Of a stretch of 64,000 nucleotides of DNA, positions 50,417 to 59,027 are shown piece after piece. Each line of letters begins with the position of its first letter. Within the stretch, counting starts at the first letter, position 1. The DNA is from Arthrobacter sp. Y-9 (GTDB lineage Bacteria > Actinomycetota > Actinomycetes > Actinomycetales > Micrococcaceae), in contig NZ_CP121463.1 in NCBI RefSeq assembly GCF_029690065.1, positions 372,001-436,000 of the forward strand, read 5' to 3'. A model generated the notes under the pieces. That model was given only the letters and a program-made list of their open reading frames with translations. It was not told the origin of the DNA and did not search any database. Made by a program: the position numbers and the translations under genes.

Positions 50417-50959
50417 CTAGAGAAGCGCGGGCTCCAGCGGCTCGAAGTCGCAGGCCCCGGGCTCTGCGCTCGCATCGCGCGGGCGGAGCCGCTCGACCAC
50501 CTCGTGCAGATCGTCGCCCACCCGCGACAGCGTGGTGAACCGGCTGGTGAGGTAGATCGCGAGCTCGCCCTCGGCGTCGCGGCTGCCGGTGTCCCAGGCG
50601 AGGTAATCGCCGTTCTCGCTCATGGCGAAGACCTCCAGCCGGGACGGCAGATCCCAAGAGCCATCCGGCTTGATCGCCCAGTCGTATCCTTCCCGCTGCC
50701 ATTCGCCGAACTCCTCCCGCAGGCGCGTGGTGAGGGCACCGCCCCGGCCCAGCAGCCCGTCGGCCCGCCCGGAGGGGAGCGGCGTGTAGACGAGCCACAG
50801 TCCGAACAGGCGTCCCCACCCGAAGGTCCGGACGAACGACACGTACGACGGCGGGAGACCGCCTCCGTCTGCGAGCCGGTGAGCGTCCAGCACCTGCGGG
50901 TCGAGCAGCGGCTCCGGCGGGCGGGACGTGGACAGGTTCCAGGCGGCTTCGGCGGTCAT
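50417..50959 (-). CDS. SMI1/KNR4 (SUKH) family protein
   Basis: 180 residues. The SUKH fold signature is visible at LPPSYVSFVRTFGWGRLFGL and, further on, LEVFAMSENGDYLAWDTGSR. SUKH proteins are frequently immunity proteins against secreted toxins, but many are standalone and of unknown function. No toxin gene is adjacent here. The gene diverges from the desferrioxamine operon. Confidence 0.75.
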   Translation of the reverse strand: MTAEAAWNLSTSRPPEPLLDPQVLDAHRLADGGGLPPSYVSFVRTFGWGRLFGLWLVYTPLPSGRADGLLGRGGALTTRLREEFGEWQREGYDWAIKPDGSWDLPSRLEVFAMSENGDYLAWDTGSRDAEGELAIYLTSRFTTLSRVGDDLHEVVERLRPRDASAEPGACDFEPLEPALL

Positions 50960-51040
50960 GAGGTGATCGTAGCGGTCGCGAAGAATGACATATACTGCGT
51001 GAATTACAGCACACTAATTTGACGTAAAGGCAAGCCTAAG

Positions 51041-51059
51041 TAAGGCTTGGCTTGCCTAA
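51041..51059. promoter_or_regulatory. Iron box (DtxR/IdeR/DmdR type) upstream of desA
   Basis: TAAGGCTTGGCTTGCCTAA matches the 19-bp consensus TTAGGTTAGGCTAACCTAA at 14 positions. An overlapping second half-copy (AAAGGCAAGCCTAAG, 51026-51040) makes a wider dyad. A TTGACG hexamer at 51019-51024 places the box over the -10 region, so iron-loaded repressor would silence the siderophore operon. Confidence 0.8.
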
Positions 51060-51110
51060 CGTTGCTTGCGGTCGTTGGGCATCCCCATCCCCGACGGAAA
51101 GTAGTGTCCT

Positions 51111-52721
51111 GTGACATCGTCCCGAGTCGAACTCTCCCCAGGCCAGGACTTCGGTTCCGGCGTCGAACTCGCGCTGGCGGCGAGCAACCAGCTCCTCAAC
51201 GCCAGGAACTCCCCGAACTACGTGGCGCAGGTCCTTCAGGGCGTGAACGCCGTGGCCACCAAGATCCAGCGCACCTCGCATCCGTTCACCGGCGTCACGC
51301 CCGCCGGCCTGGAGCGCCAGGTCGCCGCCGTCGAACTCGATCAGCCGCTCCCGGATCTGACCGCGGCGCTCGAGGAACTCGACGAGCTGTATCTGAAGGA
51401 CGCCGTCTACTTCCACGATTCCCGCTATGCCGCGCACCTCAACTGCCCGGTCGTGATCCCGGCGCTGGTCGGCGAGGCGATCCTGTCCGCGGTGAACTCG
51501 TCCCTGGACACGTGGGATCAGAGCGCGGGCGCCACGCTCATCGAGCGGCGGCTCATCGACTGGACCGCGGAACGGATCGGCCTCGGCCGGGACGCGGACG
51601 GCGTGTTCACCTCTGGCGGCAGCCAGTCCAACTTCCAGGCTTTGCTCATGGCCTGCAACCACGCCGTCGCGCGTCTCCGGGTCGAGTCCGCCGAGCACCG
51701 CGAGCTGCGGCTGCCGCTGCTCCTCGACCGCCTGAGGATCTTCACCTCCGCGGACAGCCACTTCAGCATCCAGAAGTCGGCCGCCATGCTGGGCCTCGGC
51801 TTCGACGCCGTGATCCCGGTGCCCACGACGCCGGACCACCGCCTGGACCCGGCCGCCCTCGGCGCCGCCCTCGCCGAGTCCCAGGAGGCGGGTCTGATCC
51901 CGATGGCCGTGGTGGCGACGGCCGGCACCACCGACTTCGGCGCGGTGGATCCGCTGCACGAGGTCTCCGCCCTCGCGAAGGCGTACGACGCCTGGATGCA
52001 CGTCGACGCCGCGTACGGTGGCGGGCTGCTCGTCTCGCCGCGCCACGGCGGGCTGCTGAACGGCATCCACCTGGCGGACTCCGTGACGGTCGACTTCCAC
52101 AAGACCTTCTTCCAGCCGGTCAGCTCCAGTGCCGTCCTGGTCCGGGACCGCGCGATGCTCCGCCACGTGACCTACTACGCGGACTACCTCAACCCGGAGA
52201 GTGCCGCCAAGGCTCAGATCCCCAATCAGGTGGACAAGAGCATCCAGACCACCCGCCGCTTCGACGCCCTCAAGCTGTGGCTCACGCTCCGCACCATGGG
52301 CGCGGATGCCGTCGGGGCGCTCTTCGACGAAGCCATCGACCTCACCGCCCGCGTGGGGACCCTCCTCGACGAGGATCCCGACTTCGAACTCGCGGCCGCG
52401 CCCCAGCTCAGCACCTTGGTGTTCCGTTACCGTCCCCTGCTGAACGGCGTCCCGCTGGACGAGGACCTCGCGGACCGCCTCAACCCCGCCATCCGCGCCG
52501 CCGTGTTTGCCTCCGGTGAGGCCGTGGTGGCCGGGACGACCGTGCACGGGCGTCACCATCTCAAGTTCACGCTCCTGAACGCCGAGACCCGCCTCAGCGA
52601 CATCCAGGACATCATCGAGCTCCTGCGCCGCAACGGCGCGGACCTCCTCGGCGAGCTGACCGCCCCGCGAGACACCGCCATCTCCTCCCTCTCCTCCGAC
52701 CAGAAGGACCTCTCCGCATGA
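51111..52721 (+). CDS. desA: Siderophore biosynthesis PLP-dependent lysine decarboxylase
   Basis: Converts lysine to cadaverine, first step of desferrioxamine synthesis. 536 residues, group II PLP decarboxylase. Key parts: [20 protein letters not shown] (phosphate binding), [21 protein letters not shown] (Asp contacts the pyridine nitrogen) and the PLP lysine Lys331 in [12 protein letters not shown] at 51111 with GGAAAG nine bases upstream. First gene of desABCD, the genes overlapping by four bases each, under an iron box. Confidence 0.93.
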   Translation: MTSSRVELSPGQDFGSGVELALAASNQLLNARNSPNYVAQVLQGVNAVATKIQRTSHPFTGVTPAGLERQVAAVELDQPLPDLTAALEELDELYLKDAVYFHDSRYAAHLNCPVVIPALVGEAILSAVNSSLDTWDQSAGATLIERRLIDWTAERIGLGRDADGVFTSGGSQSNFQALLMACNHAVARLRVESAEHRELRLPLLLDRLRIFTSADSHFSIQKSAAMLGLGFDAVIPVPTTPDHRLDPAALGAALAESQEAGLIPMAVVATAGTTDFGAVDPLHEVSALAKAYDAWMHVDAAYGGGLLVSPRHGGLLNGIHLADSVTVDFHKTFFQPVSSSAVLVRDRAMLRHVTYYADYLNPESAAKAQIPNQVDKSIQTTRRFDALKLWLTLRTMGADAVGALFDEAIDLTARVGTLLDEDPDFELAAAPQLSTLVFRYRPLLNGVPLDEDLADRLNPAIRAAVFASGEAVVAGTTVHGRHHLKFTLLNAETRLSDIQDIIELLRRNGADLLGELTAPRDTAISSLSSDQKDLSA

Positions 52722-54106
52722 CCGCCACCGAGAACACCGCAGACGGCCGCATCCACGATCTGGTGGGCATCGGCCTCGGCCCGTTCAACCTGGGACTCGC
52801 CGCGCTGAGCGAGCCGCTGGACGGCCTGGACCACCTCTTCCTGGAACGCCGGGAGAGCTTCGACTGGCACCCCGGCATGATGCTCGAACCGGCCCACCTC
52901 CAGGTGCCGTTCATGGCGGATCTCGTCACGCTCGCTGACCCGACCTCGCCCTACTCCTTCCTGAACTTCCTCAAGCAGACCGGCCGCCTCTACCGCTTCT
53001 ACATCCGGGAGAACTTCTACCCGCTGCGCGCCGAGTTCAACCAGTACTGCCAGTGGGTGGCCGGTCAGCTCGACTCCATCCGTTTCAGCACAGATGTGCT
53101 GAATACCAGCTACGACGACGGCGTCTACACCCTCACCGTCCAGGGTCCCCAGGGCACGGAGCAGGTCCGGACGCGGCGCCTCGTGCTGGGCACCGGCACC
53201 ACCCCGGGCGTCCCGGAAGCCGGCCGCGGGGTGCTCGACGCCGGCGGGCCGGCCCTGCACAACGCGGAGTACCTCCAGCGGAAGGAGGAGCTCCAGGCAC
53301 GTCGGAGCATCACCGTCGTCGGGAGCGGACAGAGCGCCGCCGAGGTGTATCTGGACTTGCTGCAGGAGATCGACGTCCACGATTACCAGCTCACCTGGGT
53401 GACGCGCAGCGGCCGCTTCTTCCCGCTCGAATACACCAAGCTGACCCTGGAGATGACCTCCCCCGAGTATGTCGACTACTTCCACGGGCTGCCCGCGGAA
53501 CAGCGCGACCACCTGATCGTGCACCAGAAGAACCTCTACAAGGGCATCGATTCGGAGCTCATCAACGAGATCTACGACCTGCTCTACGCGAAGAGCCTCA
53601 ACGGCATGGTGGACACCCGGCTTTTCACGCACTCTGAACTCACGAGCGCCGCGTGGGACGCGGACGCCGGAGCCCACACGCTCACCTTCCGCCACGCCGA
53701 ACAGGGCGGGGAGTTCACCCTCGACTCCGAGGCTGTGGTCTTCGCGACGGGGTACTCCTACCAGGAACCCGCGTTCCTGGGCGGGATCGCGGACCGGATC
53801 CGGCGCGACGAGCTCGGACGCTTCGACGTGGACCGGCAGTACGGCATCGGCGTCGAGCCGGGGGAGATCTTCGTCCAGAACGCCGAGCTGCACACCCACG
53901 GCTTCGTGACCCCGGACCTCGGGATGGCCGCGTACCGCAACTCGTGCATCCTGCGGGAGATCCTCGGCACCGAGGTGTACCCGGTGGAGCGGAGCATCGC
54001 CTTCCAGCACTTCGGCGTCCCGGCGACGGAGCGCGCCGAGTCCGCGAAGTCCATCGAGTCTGCCGCGTCCACCGAGTCTGCCGCGTCCCTGGCGGTGACG
54101 GCATGA
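52718..54106 (+). CDS. desB: Cadaverine/lysine N-hydroxylase of siderophore synthesis
   Basis: FAD- and NADPH-dependent N-monooxygenase that hydroxylates cadaverine. 462 residues, close to family norm. FAD motif [14 protein letters not shown] at residues 14-27, [20 protein letters not shown] typical of IucD/SidA-type enzymes, NADPH motif [16 protein letters not shown], and the C-terminal [12 protein letters not shown]. The last 25 residues are a low-complexity tail with repeated ESA/ESAAS units that are unlikely to be structured. ATGA overlaps with desA and desC. Confidence 0.93.
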   Translation: MTATENTADGRIHDLVGIGLGPFNLGLAALSEPLDGLDHLFLERRESFDWHPGMMLEPAHLQVPFMADLVTLADPTSPYSFLNFLKQTGRLYRFYIRENFYPLRAEFNQYCQWVAGQLDSIRFSTDVLNTSYDDGVYTLTVQGPQGTEQVRTRRLVLGTGTTPGVPEAGRGVLDAGGPALHNAEYLQRKEELQARRSITVVGSGQSAAEVYLDLLQEIDVHDYQLTWVTRSGRFFPLEYTKLTLEMTSPEYVDYFHGLPAEQRDHLIVHQKNLYKGIDSELINEIYDLLYAKSLNGMVDTRLFTHSELTSAAWDADAGAHTLTFRHAEQGGEFTLDSEAVVFATGYSYQEPAFLGGIADRIRRDELGRFDVDRQYGIGVEPGEIFVQNAELHTHGFVTPDLGMAAYRNSCILREILGTEVYPVERSIAFQHFGVPATERAESAKSIESAASTESAASLAVTA

Positions 54107-54687
54107 ACCACACCTTCCGCCCCGTCGATCCCGCCGCCGACGCGGAGCTGCTGCACGGCTGGGTCACGCAGCCCTACGCCCGGTTCTGGGGGATGCTTGC
54201 GGCTTCCGTCCAGGACGTCCGGGAGGAGTACGACGGCCTGGCCGCGACCGATCACCACGAGGCGTTCCTCGGTCTCCGGGACGGCGTTCCGGAATTCCTG
54301 GTCGAGCGGTACCGGCCGGCCGAATCGCCGCTCAACGCGGTCTACCAGGTGCAGCCCGGCGACGTCGGCATGCACCTGCTGGTGGCGCCGCCGTCGTCGA
54401 TCGGGACCATCCCCGGCTTCACTCTCGGCGTGATGCAGTCCGTCATGGCCTGGCTGTTCGAGCACACGGGGGCCGAGCGCGTCGTCGTCGAACCCGATGT
54501 GCGCAACCACAAGATCCACGTCCTCAACGAACGGGTCGGCTTCCACGCGCATTCCGTCGTGACGCTGCCCCCGGTCGACCCCGCCGAAAGCACCAAGGAG
54601 GCCCTGCTGAGCTTCTGCACGCGGGACGACTTCCTCGCCACCCTGACCCCGCTCTCCGCCCCCGCCACCGAAGGAGCCTCCGCATGA
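54103..54687 (+). CDS. desC: Siderophore acyltransferase (IucB/RhbD-like GNAT)
   Basis: Acylates N-hydroxycadaverine with succinyl- or acetyl-CoA to the hydroxamic acid. About 194 residues, GNAT fold. Family text: [52 protein letters not shown] and the acyl-CoA region [22 protein letters not shown]. The start ATG is inside the overlap with desB; a longer frame from 53653 is a shadow. Fourth-base overlap with desD. Confidence 0.92.
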   Translation: MNHTFRPVDPAADAELLHGWVTQPYARFWGMLAASVQDVREEYDGLAATDHHEAFLGLRDGVPEFLVERYRPAESPLNAVYQVQPGDVGMHLLVAPPSSIGTIPGFTLGVMQSVMAWLFEHTGAERVVVEPDVRNHKIHVLNERVGFHAHSVVTLPPVDPAESTKEALLSFCTRDDFLATLTPLSAPATEGASA

Positions 54688-56639
54688 CCTCCACCTCTCT
54701 TCACCAGGAAAGCCGCGCGCACGAGGCCCACGCCCAGGACGGCCTCCGTGAGCCCGCCGCACCGGGCCTGGAGGCCGGCGGAGTGGCCCACCTGGAGCCG
54801 GCCCGGTGGGCGGTGGCCAACCGGCACCTGATCCGGAAGGCGCTCGCCGAGTTCTCCCACGAGCGGCTCCTCGTCCCCGAGCGCACCGGTGACGGTGCGG
54901 ACGGCCGCGGCGCCTACCGTCTCCTGAGCGACGACGGCGGCACCGAGTACCGCTTCGAGGCCACCCTCCGCGGGCTGGACCACTGGAGCATCCCGGCCGA
55001 GTCGATCACCCGCCACCGCGCGGGCCAGGATGAGGAGCTCCCGGCCGAGTCGATCACCCGCCACCGCGCGGGCCAGGATGAGGAGCTCCCGCTCGACGCG
55101 CTGGACTTCATCGCGGAGTTCCAGACCAGCCTGACGATCCGGCTGGAACAGCTGCCGGTCTATCTGGAGGAGATCAGCAGCACCCTCTCCGGCCACGCCT
55201 ACAAGCAGGGTCACGGCGTCCCATCCGGACTGCTGGCGCGAGGGGTGACGGGCGGCGCCGACGTCGCCCAGGATTTCCAGGCCATCGAACGGGGGATGAC
55301 GGAGGGGCACCCGTGCTTCGTCGCGAACAATGGGCGGCTGGGCTTCGGAATCTCGGACTATCACGCCTTCGCCCCGGAAACCGGCGCCCCGGTGCGGCTG
55401 CGCTGGATCGCCGTGCACCGCAGCCGCGCCGTGTTCAGCTCGGAGGAGGGACTGGACTATCGCCGGCATCTGACCGACGAACTCGGCTACGACGCCGTGG
55501 CGTTCTTCGACGCGGAGCTGTCCGCCGCGGGTCTGGATCCGGAGGACTACCTCTTCATGCCGGTGCATCCGTGGCAGTGGGAGCACAAGATCTCGGTGAC
55601 GTTCGCCGCCGAGATCGCTCAGCAGAGGATCGTCTTGCTCGGCAGCGGCACTGATGCTTACCAGGCTCAGCAGTCCATCCGCACGTTCTTCAACGTCTCC
55701 GCCCCCGGGAAGAGCTACGTGAAGACGGCGATGTCCGTGGTGAACATGGGCTTCATGCGTGGCCTGTCCCCGCAGTACATGAAGGCCACCGCGGCCATCA
55801 ACGACTGGCTGGAGGAACTGATCGGCCAGGACGCGGAACTCCAGCGCCACGGCATGGCCCTGATCAAGGAGAAGGCCGCGCTCGGCTATCACAATCACTA
55901 CTACGAGGCGGCGTCCGCGAAGGGCTCGCCGTACCGGAAGATGCTGTCCGCGCTCTGGCGGGAGAGCCCGGTCCATCTCCTGCAGGACGGCCAGCAGCTG
56001 GCGACCATGGCGTCGCTGCTGCACGTGGACCAGGAGGGCAAGCCGTTCGTCTCGGCACTCATCGAGCGCTCGGGGCTGGCGCCGGAGGTCTGGCTGCGCC
56101 GGTACTTCGACGCCTATCTGGTGCCGCTGGCGCACTGCCTCTTCGCCTATGAGCTGGCCTTCATGCCGCACGGCGAGAACGTGATCCTGGTGCTCGAGGA
56201 CGGCGTTCCCGTCCGGGCGATCATGAAGGACATCGCCGAGGAGATCGTCCTGATGGGCGATCGGGTGGAGGTTCCCGAGGACGTCGCCCGCATCAAAGCG
56301 CCCATCCCTGAGGAGGAGAAGGCCGCGGCCATCTTCACCGACGTCTTCGACTGCATCTTCCGGTTCCTGGCCGCATTGCTCGCGGAGGACGGAGTGCTGG
56401 AGGAGGACGCCTTCTGGCGGACCGCGGCCGAGGCCCTGCACGAGTACCAGGCCCGGCACCCGGAGCTGGCGGAGCAGTTCGCGGCGCACGACCTGTTCGT
56501 GGAGGAGTTCGAACTCTCCTGCCTGAACCGCCTCCAGCTGCGGAACAACCAGCACATGCTGGACTTGGACGACCCGTCCGGCGGCCTGCAGAAGGCCGGG
56601 ATGCTCAGGAACCCGCTCGCGGTGTTCCGTGACCGCTGA
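54684..56639 (+). CDS. desD: NIS siderophore synthetase (IucA/IucC family), carries in-frame 16-residue duplication
   Basis: ATP-dependent condensation and macrocyclisation of hydroxamate units to desferrioxamine. 651 residues, longer than the roughly 600 typical. Catalytic blocks: GHPCFVANNGRLGFG, MPVHPWQWEHK, KTAMSVVNMGFMRGLSPQYM, HNHYYEAAS and PHGENVILVLEDGVPVRAIM. Residues about 103-134 are two exact copies of PAESITRHRAGQDEEL; family members have a single SITRHR...LPLDALDF element here. Also has about 40 extra N-terminal residues. The duplication keeps the frame, so the gene may remain functional. Last gene of desABCD; a hairpin-like GC stretch lies near 56666-56682. Confidence 0.93.
   Translation: MTSTSLHQESRAHEAHAQDGLREPAAPGLEAGGVAHLEPARWAVANRHLIRKALAEFSHERLLVPERTGDGADGRGAYRLLSDDGGTEYRFEATLRGLDHWSIPAESITRHRAGQDEELPAESITRHRAGQDEELPLDALDFIAEFQTSLTIRLEQLPVYLEEISSTLSGHAYKQGHGVPSGLLARGVTGGADVAQDFQAIERGMTEGHPCFVANNGRLGFGISDYHAFAPETGAPVRLRWIAVHRSRAVFSSEEGLDYRRHLTDELGYDAVAFFDAELSAAGLDPEDYLFMPVHPWQWEHKISVTFAAEIAQQRIVLLGSGTDAYQAQQSIRTFFNVSAPGKSYVKTAMSVVNMGFMRGLSPQYMKATAAINDWLEELIGQDAELQRHGMALIKEKAALGYHNHYYEAASAKGSPYRKMLSALWRESPVHLLQDGQQLATMASLLHVDQEGKPFVSALIERSGLAPEVWLRRYFDAYLVPLAHCLFAYELAFMPHGENVILVLEDGVPVRAIMKDIAEEIVLMGDRVEVPEDVARIKAPIPEEEKAAAIFTDVFDCIFRFLAALLAEDGVLEEDAFWRTAAEALHEYQARHPELAEQFAAHDLFVEEFELSCLNRLQLRNNQHMLDLDDPSGGLQKAGMLRNPLAVFRDR
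54991..55091 (+). repeat. Exact 48-bp tandem duplication inside desD
   Basis: Bases 54991-55043 and 55039-55091 are identical (period 48, plus a 5-base overlap TCCCG that marks the junction microhomology). The identity includes synonymous positions, so the event is recent. Confidence 0.95.
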
Positions 56640-56719
56640 CGCGTGTGCGGTCGCCGTCCCTAGGGCGGGGCGGCGATCGCCCCGGCTCCGCGGGGGTCCG
56701 CGAGGGTTACCCTGGGGTC

Positions 56720-57502
56720 ATGACGGCACGAGCGGACGCTTACACGGCCCTGGTCACGGGCGCCTCGGCGGGGCTGGGCGCGGAATTCGCGCGGCAGCTC
56801 GCCGAGGAGGGCCACCACCTCATCCTCGTGGCGCGCGACGCCGGGCGGCTCACCGAGGCCGCCGGCCGCCTGGAGCGGGACTACGGCGTGACCGTGGAGG
56901 TGCTGCCCGCGGACCTGACGGACGACGCCGGGGTGGCCGCCGTCGTCGCGCGTCTGCGGGATGCCTCCCGGCCCGTGGATGTGCTGGTGAACAACGCGGG
57001 GATCGGGCTGCAGAAGCCCTTCGACGAGAACCCGGTCGAGGACGAGCTGAACCACCTGCGGCTCCATGTGCAGACCACGCTGGAACTCTGCCACGCGGCC
57101 CTGCAGGAGATGCTGCCGCGCGGCACGGGCCGGATCATCAACGTGGCCAGCGTCGCGGCCTTCGCGACCCGTGGCACGTACGGCGCGGCCAAGGCCTGGG
57201 AGCTGAGCTTCAGCCGCTGGGCGAACGTGAACTACGGACCGTCCGGGCTGAAGGTCACCGCCCTGTGCCCGGGTTTCACTCATACCGAGTTCCATCAGCG
57301 CATGGGCATCGACAAGGCGGCCATGCCCCGCTGGATGTGGCTCGACGCCCGCCGCGTGGTGCGGGACGGGCTGGCCGACAACGCCCGCGGCAAGGCCGTG
57401 TCCATTCCGAGCCTCCGGTACAAGGCCGTGGTGGCCGCGACGAGGCTCCTGCCCGCGCGCTTCGCACGGGGCCCGGCGCGGAGGCCGGTGGAACAGCCCT
57501 GA
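56720..57502 (+). CDS. SDR family NAD(P)-dependent oxidoreductase
   Basis: About 260 residues, classical SDR. Cofactor motif TGASAGLGAEFARQLAEEGH at residues 11-30, NNAGIGLQKPF, catalytic serine region INVASVAAFATRGTYGAAKA with YxxxK (Tyr-Gly-Ala-Ala-Lys). It resembles the DltE/short-chain acyl reductase group; substrate unknown. 80 bases after desD with no obvious terminator, so partial co-transcription is possible, but no siderophore role is indicated. ATG at 56720 chosen because the Rossmann strand begins there. Confidence 0.85.
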   Translation: MTARADAYTALVTGASAGLGAEFARQLAEEGHHLILVARDAGRLTEAAGRLERDYGVTVEVLPADLTDDAGVAAVVARLRDASRPVDVLVNNAGIGLQKPFDENPVEDELNHLRLHVQTTLELCHAALQEMLPRGTGRIINVASVAAFATRGTYGAAKAWELSFSRWANVNYGPSGLKVTALCPGFTHTEFHQRMGIDKAAMPRWMWLDARRVVRDGLADNARGKAVSIPSLRYKAVVAATRLLPARFARGPARRPVEQP

Positions 57503-57509
57503 CGTCTCA

Positions 57510-57582
57510 CCATCGAGTGCTCCCTACGATGCCGTTCCGACGCCCATTCCGAGCGTTTCAGGCATCGTATGGAGCAGTCGAT
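57510..57582. repeat. Intergenic palindrome D1
   Basis: 23-base arms (57510-57532 and 57560-57582) pair at 21 positions. Ends CATCGA-TGCTCC/GGAGCAGTCGATG, core TACGATGCC. Seven bases after the SDR stop; the second arm ends 28 bases before the next start. Confidence 0.8.
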
Positions 57583-57609
57583 GAGAGAGGTGGATGGAAG
57601 AATGGCCGG

Positions 57610-58926
57610 GTGAACAGCTCGGAACCAGTGCTTCGCCGTGAACAGCCCCTCGACCGTCCCTCGTCGGCGTTGCAGGACACGCCGTGGAATCGCTGGCTGG
57701 GGCTGAGCTCTCCGCGACGCCTGATGATCGCCGCTGTGGTCGTCCACGCCCTGGTCGTGCTGTTCGCCATCGTGTATTCGTGGCGGGGAAGCGCACTCGG
57801 CGACATCGCCATCTATCGTGGCTGGGCGGCGTCGGGATTCGTGCCCGTGGCGCCCGCGGACGGCCCGGCGCCGACGGTCTACCCCATCCTCGCGACGCTC
57901 CCGATGGCGCTGGCGCAGGTCCTGGGCGAGCGGTGGTTCTTCGCGGTCTGGGCGGTGGTCGTCGCCGTGCTGAACATCCTCGGGCTGGCGGCCCTGACAC
58001 GGCGGAGCAACACGACGGCGGGCGTCGCCGCCGGCTGGTGGTGGCTCCTCTTCACCGGGGTCATGGGCGTGCTGGCCTTCTCCCGGATCGATGGGGTGAC
58101 GGCCCCGCTGGTCCTGATGGCACTGGCTTTCGGCCTCTCATCGCCGGGGGCGTCCACCGCCCTGCTGGCCGTCGGCGCGTGGATCAAGGTCTGGCCCGTC
58201 GCGGTCGTCACGGCGCTGCTGATCGCGGTGCGCCGCCGAGCGACGGTGCTCGCGGCGGGCGTCGCCGTGTCGCTGGGCGCCGGGCTGCTCGCCGTCGTGC
58301 TGAACTGGGGACCTCATGTCCTGGATTTCCTCGGTTTCCAGGGGAACCGTGGGATGCAGGCCGAGGCGACGTTCAGTCTGCCGTGGATGTGGCTCGCCGC
58401 ACTGGGTCTGAACGGAACCCGGGCCGTGCAGAACGTCGCGATCGGCTCGCTCGAGGTCCAGGGGCCCGGCACGGAAGTGATGGCGGGCCTGATGCAGCCA
58501 TTGCTCGTGGTCGCGGTGGGGGCCGTGGCGGCGCTCGCGCTCGCGGGACTCCGGACGGTGGCCCGGCGCGACGGCGACCGCACGGCGTTGATGCTGTGGA
58601 CGGCGCTCTCGCTCACTGCCGTGCTCATCGTCTTCAACAAGGTGGGATCGCCCCAGTTCGTGCTGTGGCTCGGACCTGTGGTGGCGGCGGGGCTGGCGCA
58701 CGACTGGATCGCGTGGCGTCGGGCGGCCTGGCTGGTGATGGCGACCGCCGCCGTGACCCTGCTGGTGTTCCCGGTCCTCTTCCAGGCCATCGTCCATGCC
58801 CAGGTTCATGCGGTCCTGGTCCTGACCGTCCGCGATCTCCTGCTGCTCGCGGTTCTCGTCCTCGGAGTCTCCCGGCTCGTCCGGATCGCCCGGGGTCCGG
58901 CGCGGGAGCCGCTCACCCAGCCCTGA
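57610..58926 (+). CDS. GT87-like (mannosyltransferase-type) polytopic membrane protein
   Basis: About 438 residues with 10 or more hydrophobic segments. The pattern fits the GT-C glycosyltransferase 87/DUF2029 family: an early DIAIYRGWAASG-type loop carrying acidic residues after the first helix, PTVYPILATLPMALAQ, and WIKVWPVAVV near the middle, with NKVGSPQFVLWLGPVVAAGL toward the end. Such proteins transfer mannose or arabinose from polyprenyl donors to wall glycans. GTG at 57610 is the best start; the ribosome binding site is modest. Flanked on both sides by D-family palindromes. Confidence 0.72.
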   Translation: MNSSEPVLRREQPLDRPSSALQDTPWNRWLGLSSPRRLMIAAVVVHALVVLFAIVYSWRGSALGDIAIYRGWAASGFVPVAPADGPAPTVYPILATLPMALAQVLGERWFFAVWAVVVAVLNILGLAALTRRSNTTAGVAAGWWWLLFTGVMGVLAFSRIDGVTAPLVLMALAFGLSSPGASTALLAVGAWIKVWPVAVVTALLIAVRRRATVLAAGVAVSLGAGLLAVVLNWGPHVLDFLGFQGNRGMQAEATFSLPWMWLAALGLNGTRAVQNVAIGSLEVQGPGTEVMAGLMQPLLVVAVGAVAALALAGLRTVARRDGDRTALMLWTALSLTAVLIVFNKVGSPQFVLWLGPVVAAGLAHDWIAWRRAAWLVMATAAVTLLVFPVLFQAIVHAQVHAVLVLTVRDLLLLAVLVLGVSRLVRIARGPAREPLTQP

Positions 58927-58944
58927 CACCGCCTCGTTAAACAC

Positions 58945-59015
58945 ATCGACTGCTCCCTACGATGCCGTTTCCACCCCTTTTCCGGGTGTTTCTGGCATCG
59001 TAGGGAGCAGTCGAT
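58945..59015. repeat. Intergenic palindrome D2
   Basis: Perfect 22-bp stem: 58945-58966 (ATCGACTGCTCCCTACGATG plus CC) with 58994-59015, and an inner CACCC/GGGTG stem in the loop. It lies between the GT87-like stop and the convergent MFS stop, a bidirectional terminator position. Confidence 0.85.
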
Positions 59016-59027
59016 CAGAGCCGTGGG

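Noticed and set aside
50417-50959. SUKH protein considered as part of a toxin-immunity locus
   Set aside because: No polymorphic toxin, secretion gene or second immunity protein nearby; neighbours are a methyltransferase and a siderophore operon.
56666-56682. GGGGCG-GCGAT-CGCCCC after desD as terminator
   Set aside because: Short stem in very GC-rich sequence with overlapping alternatives; could not be separated from background.
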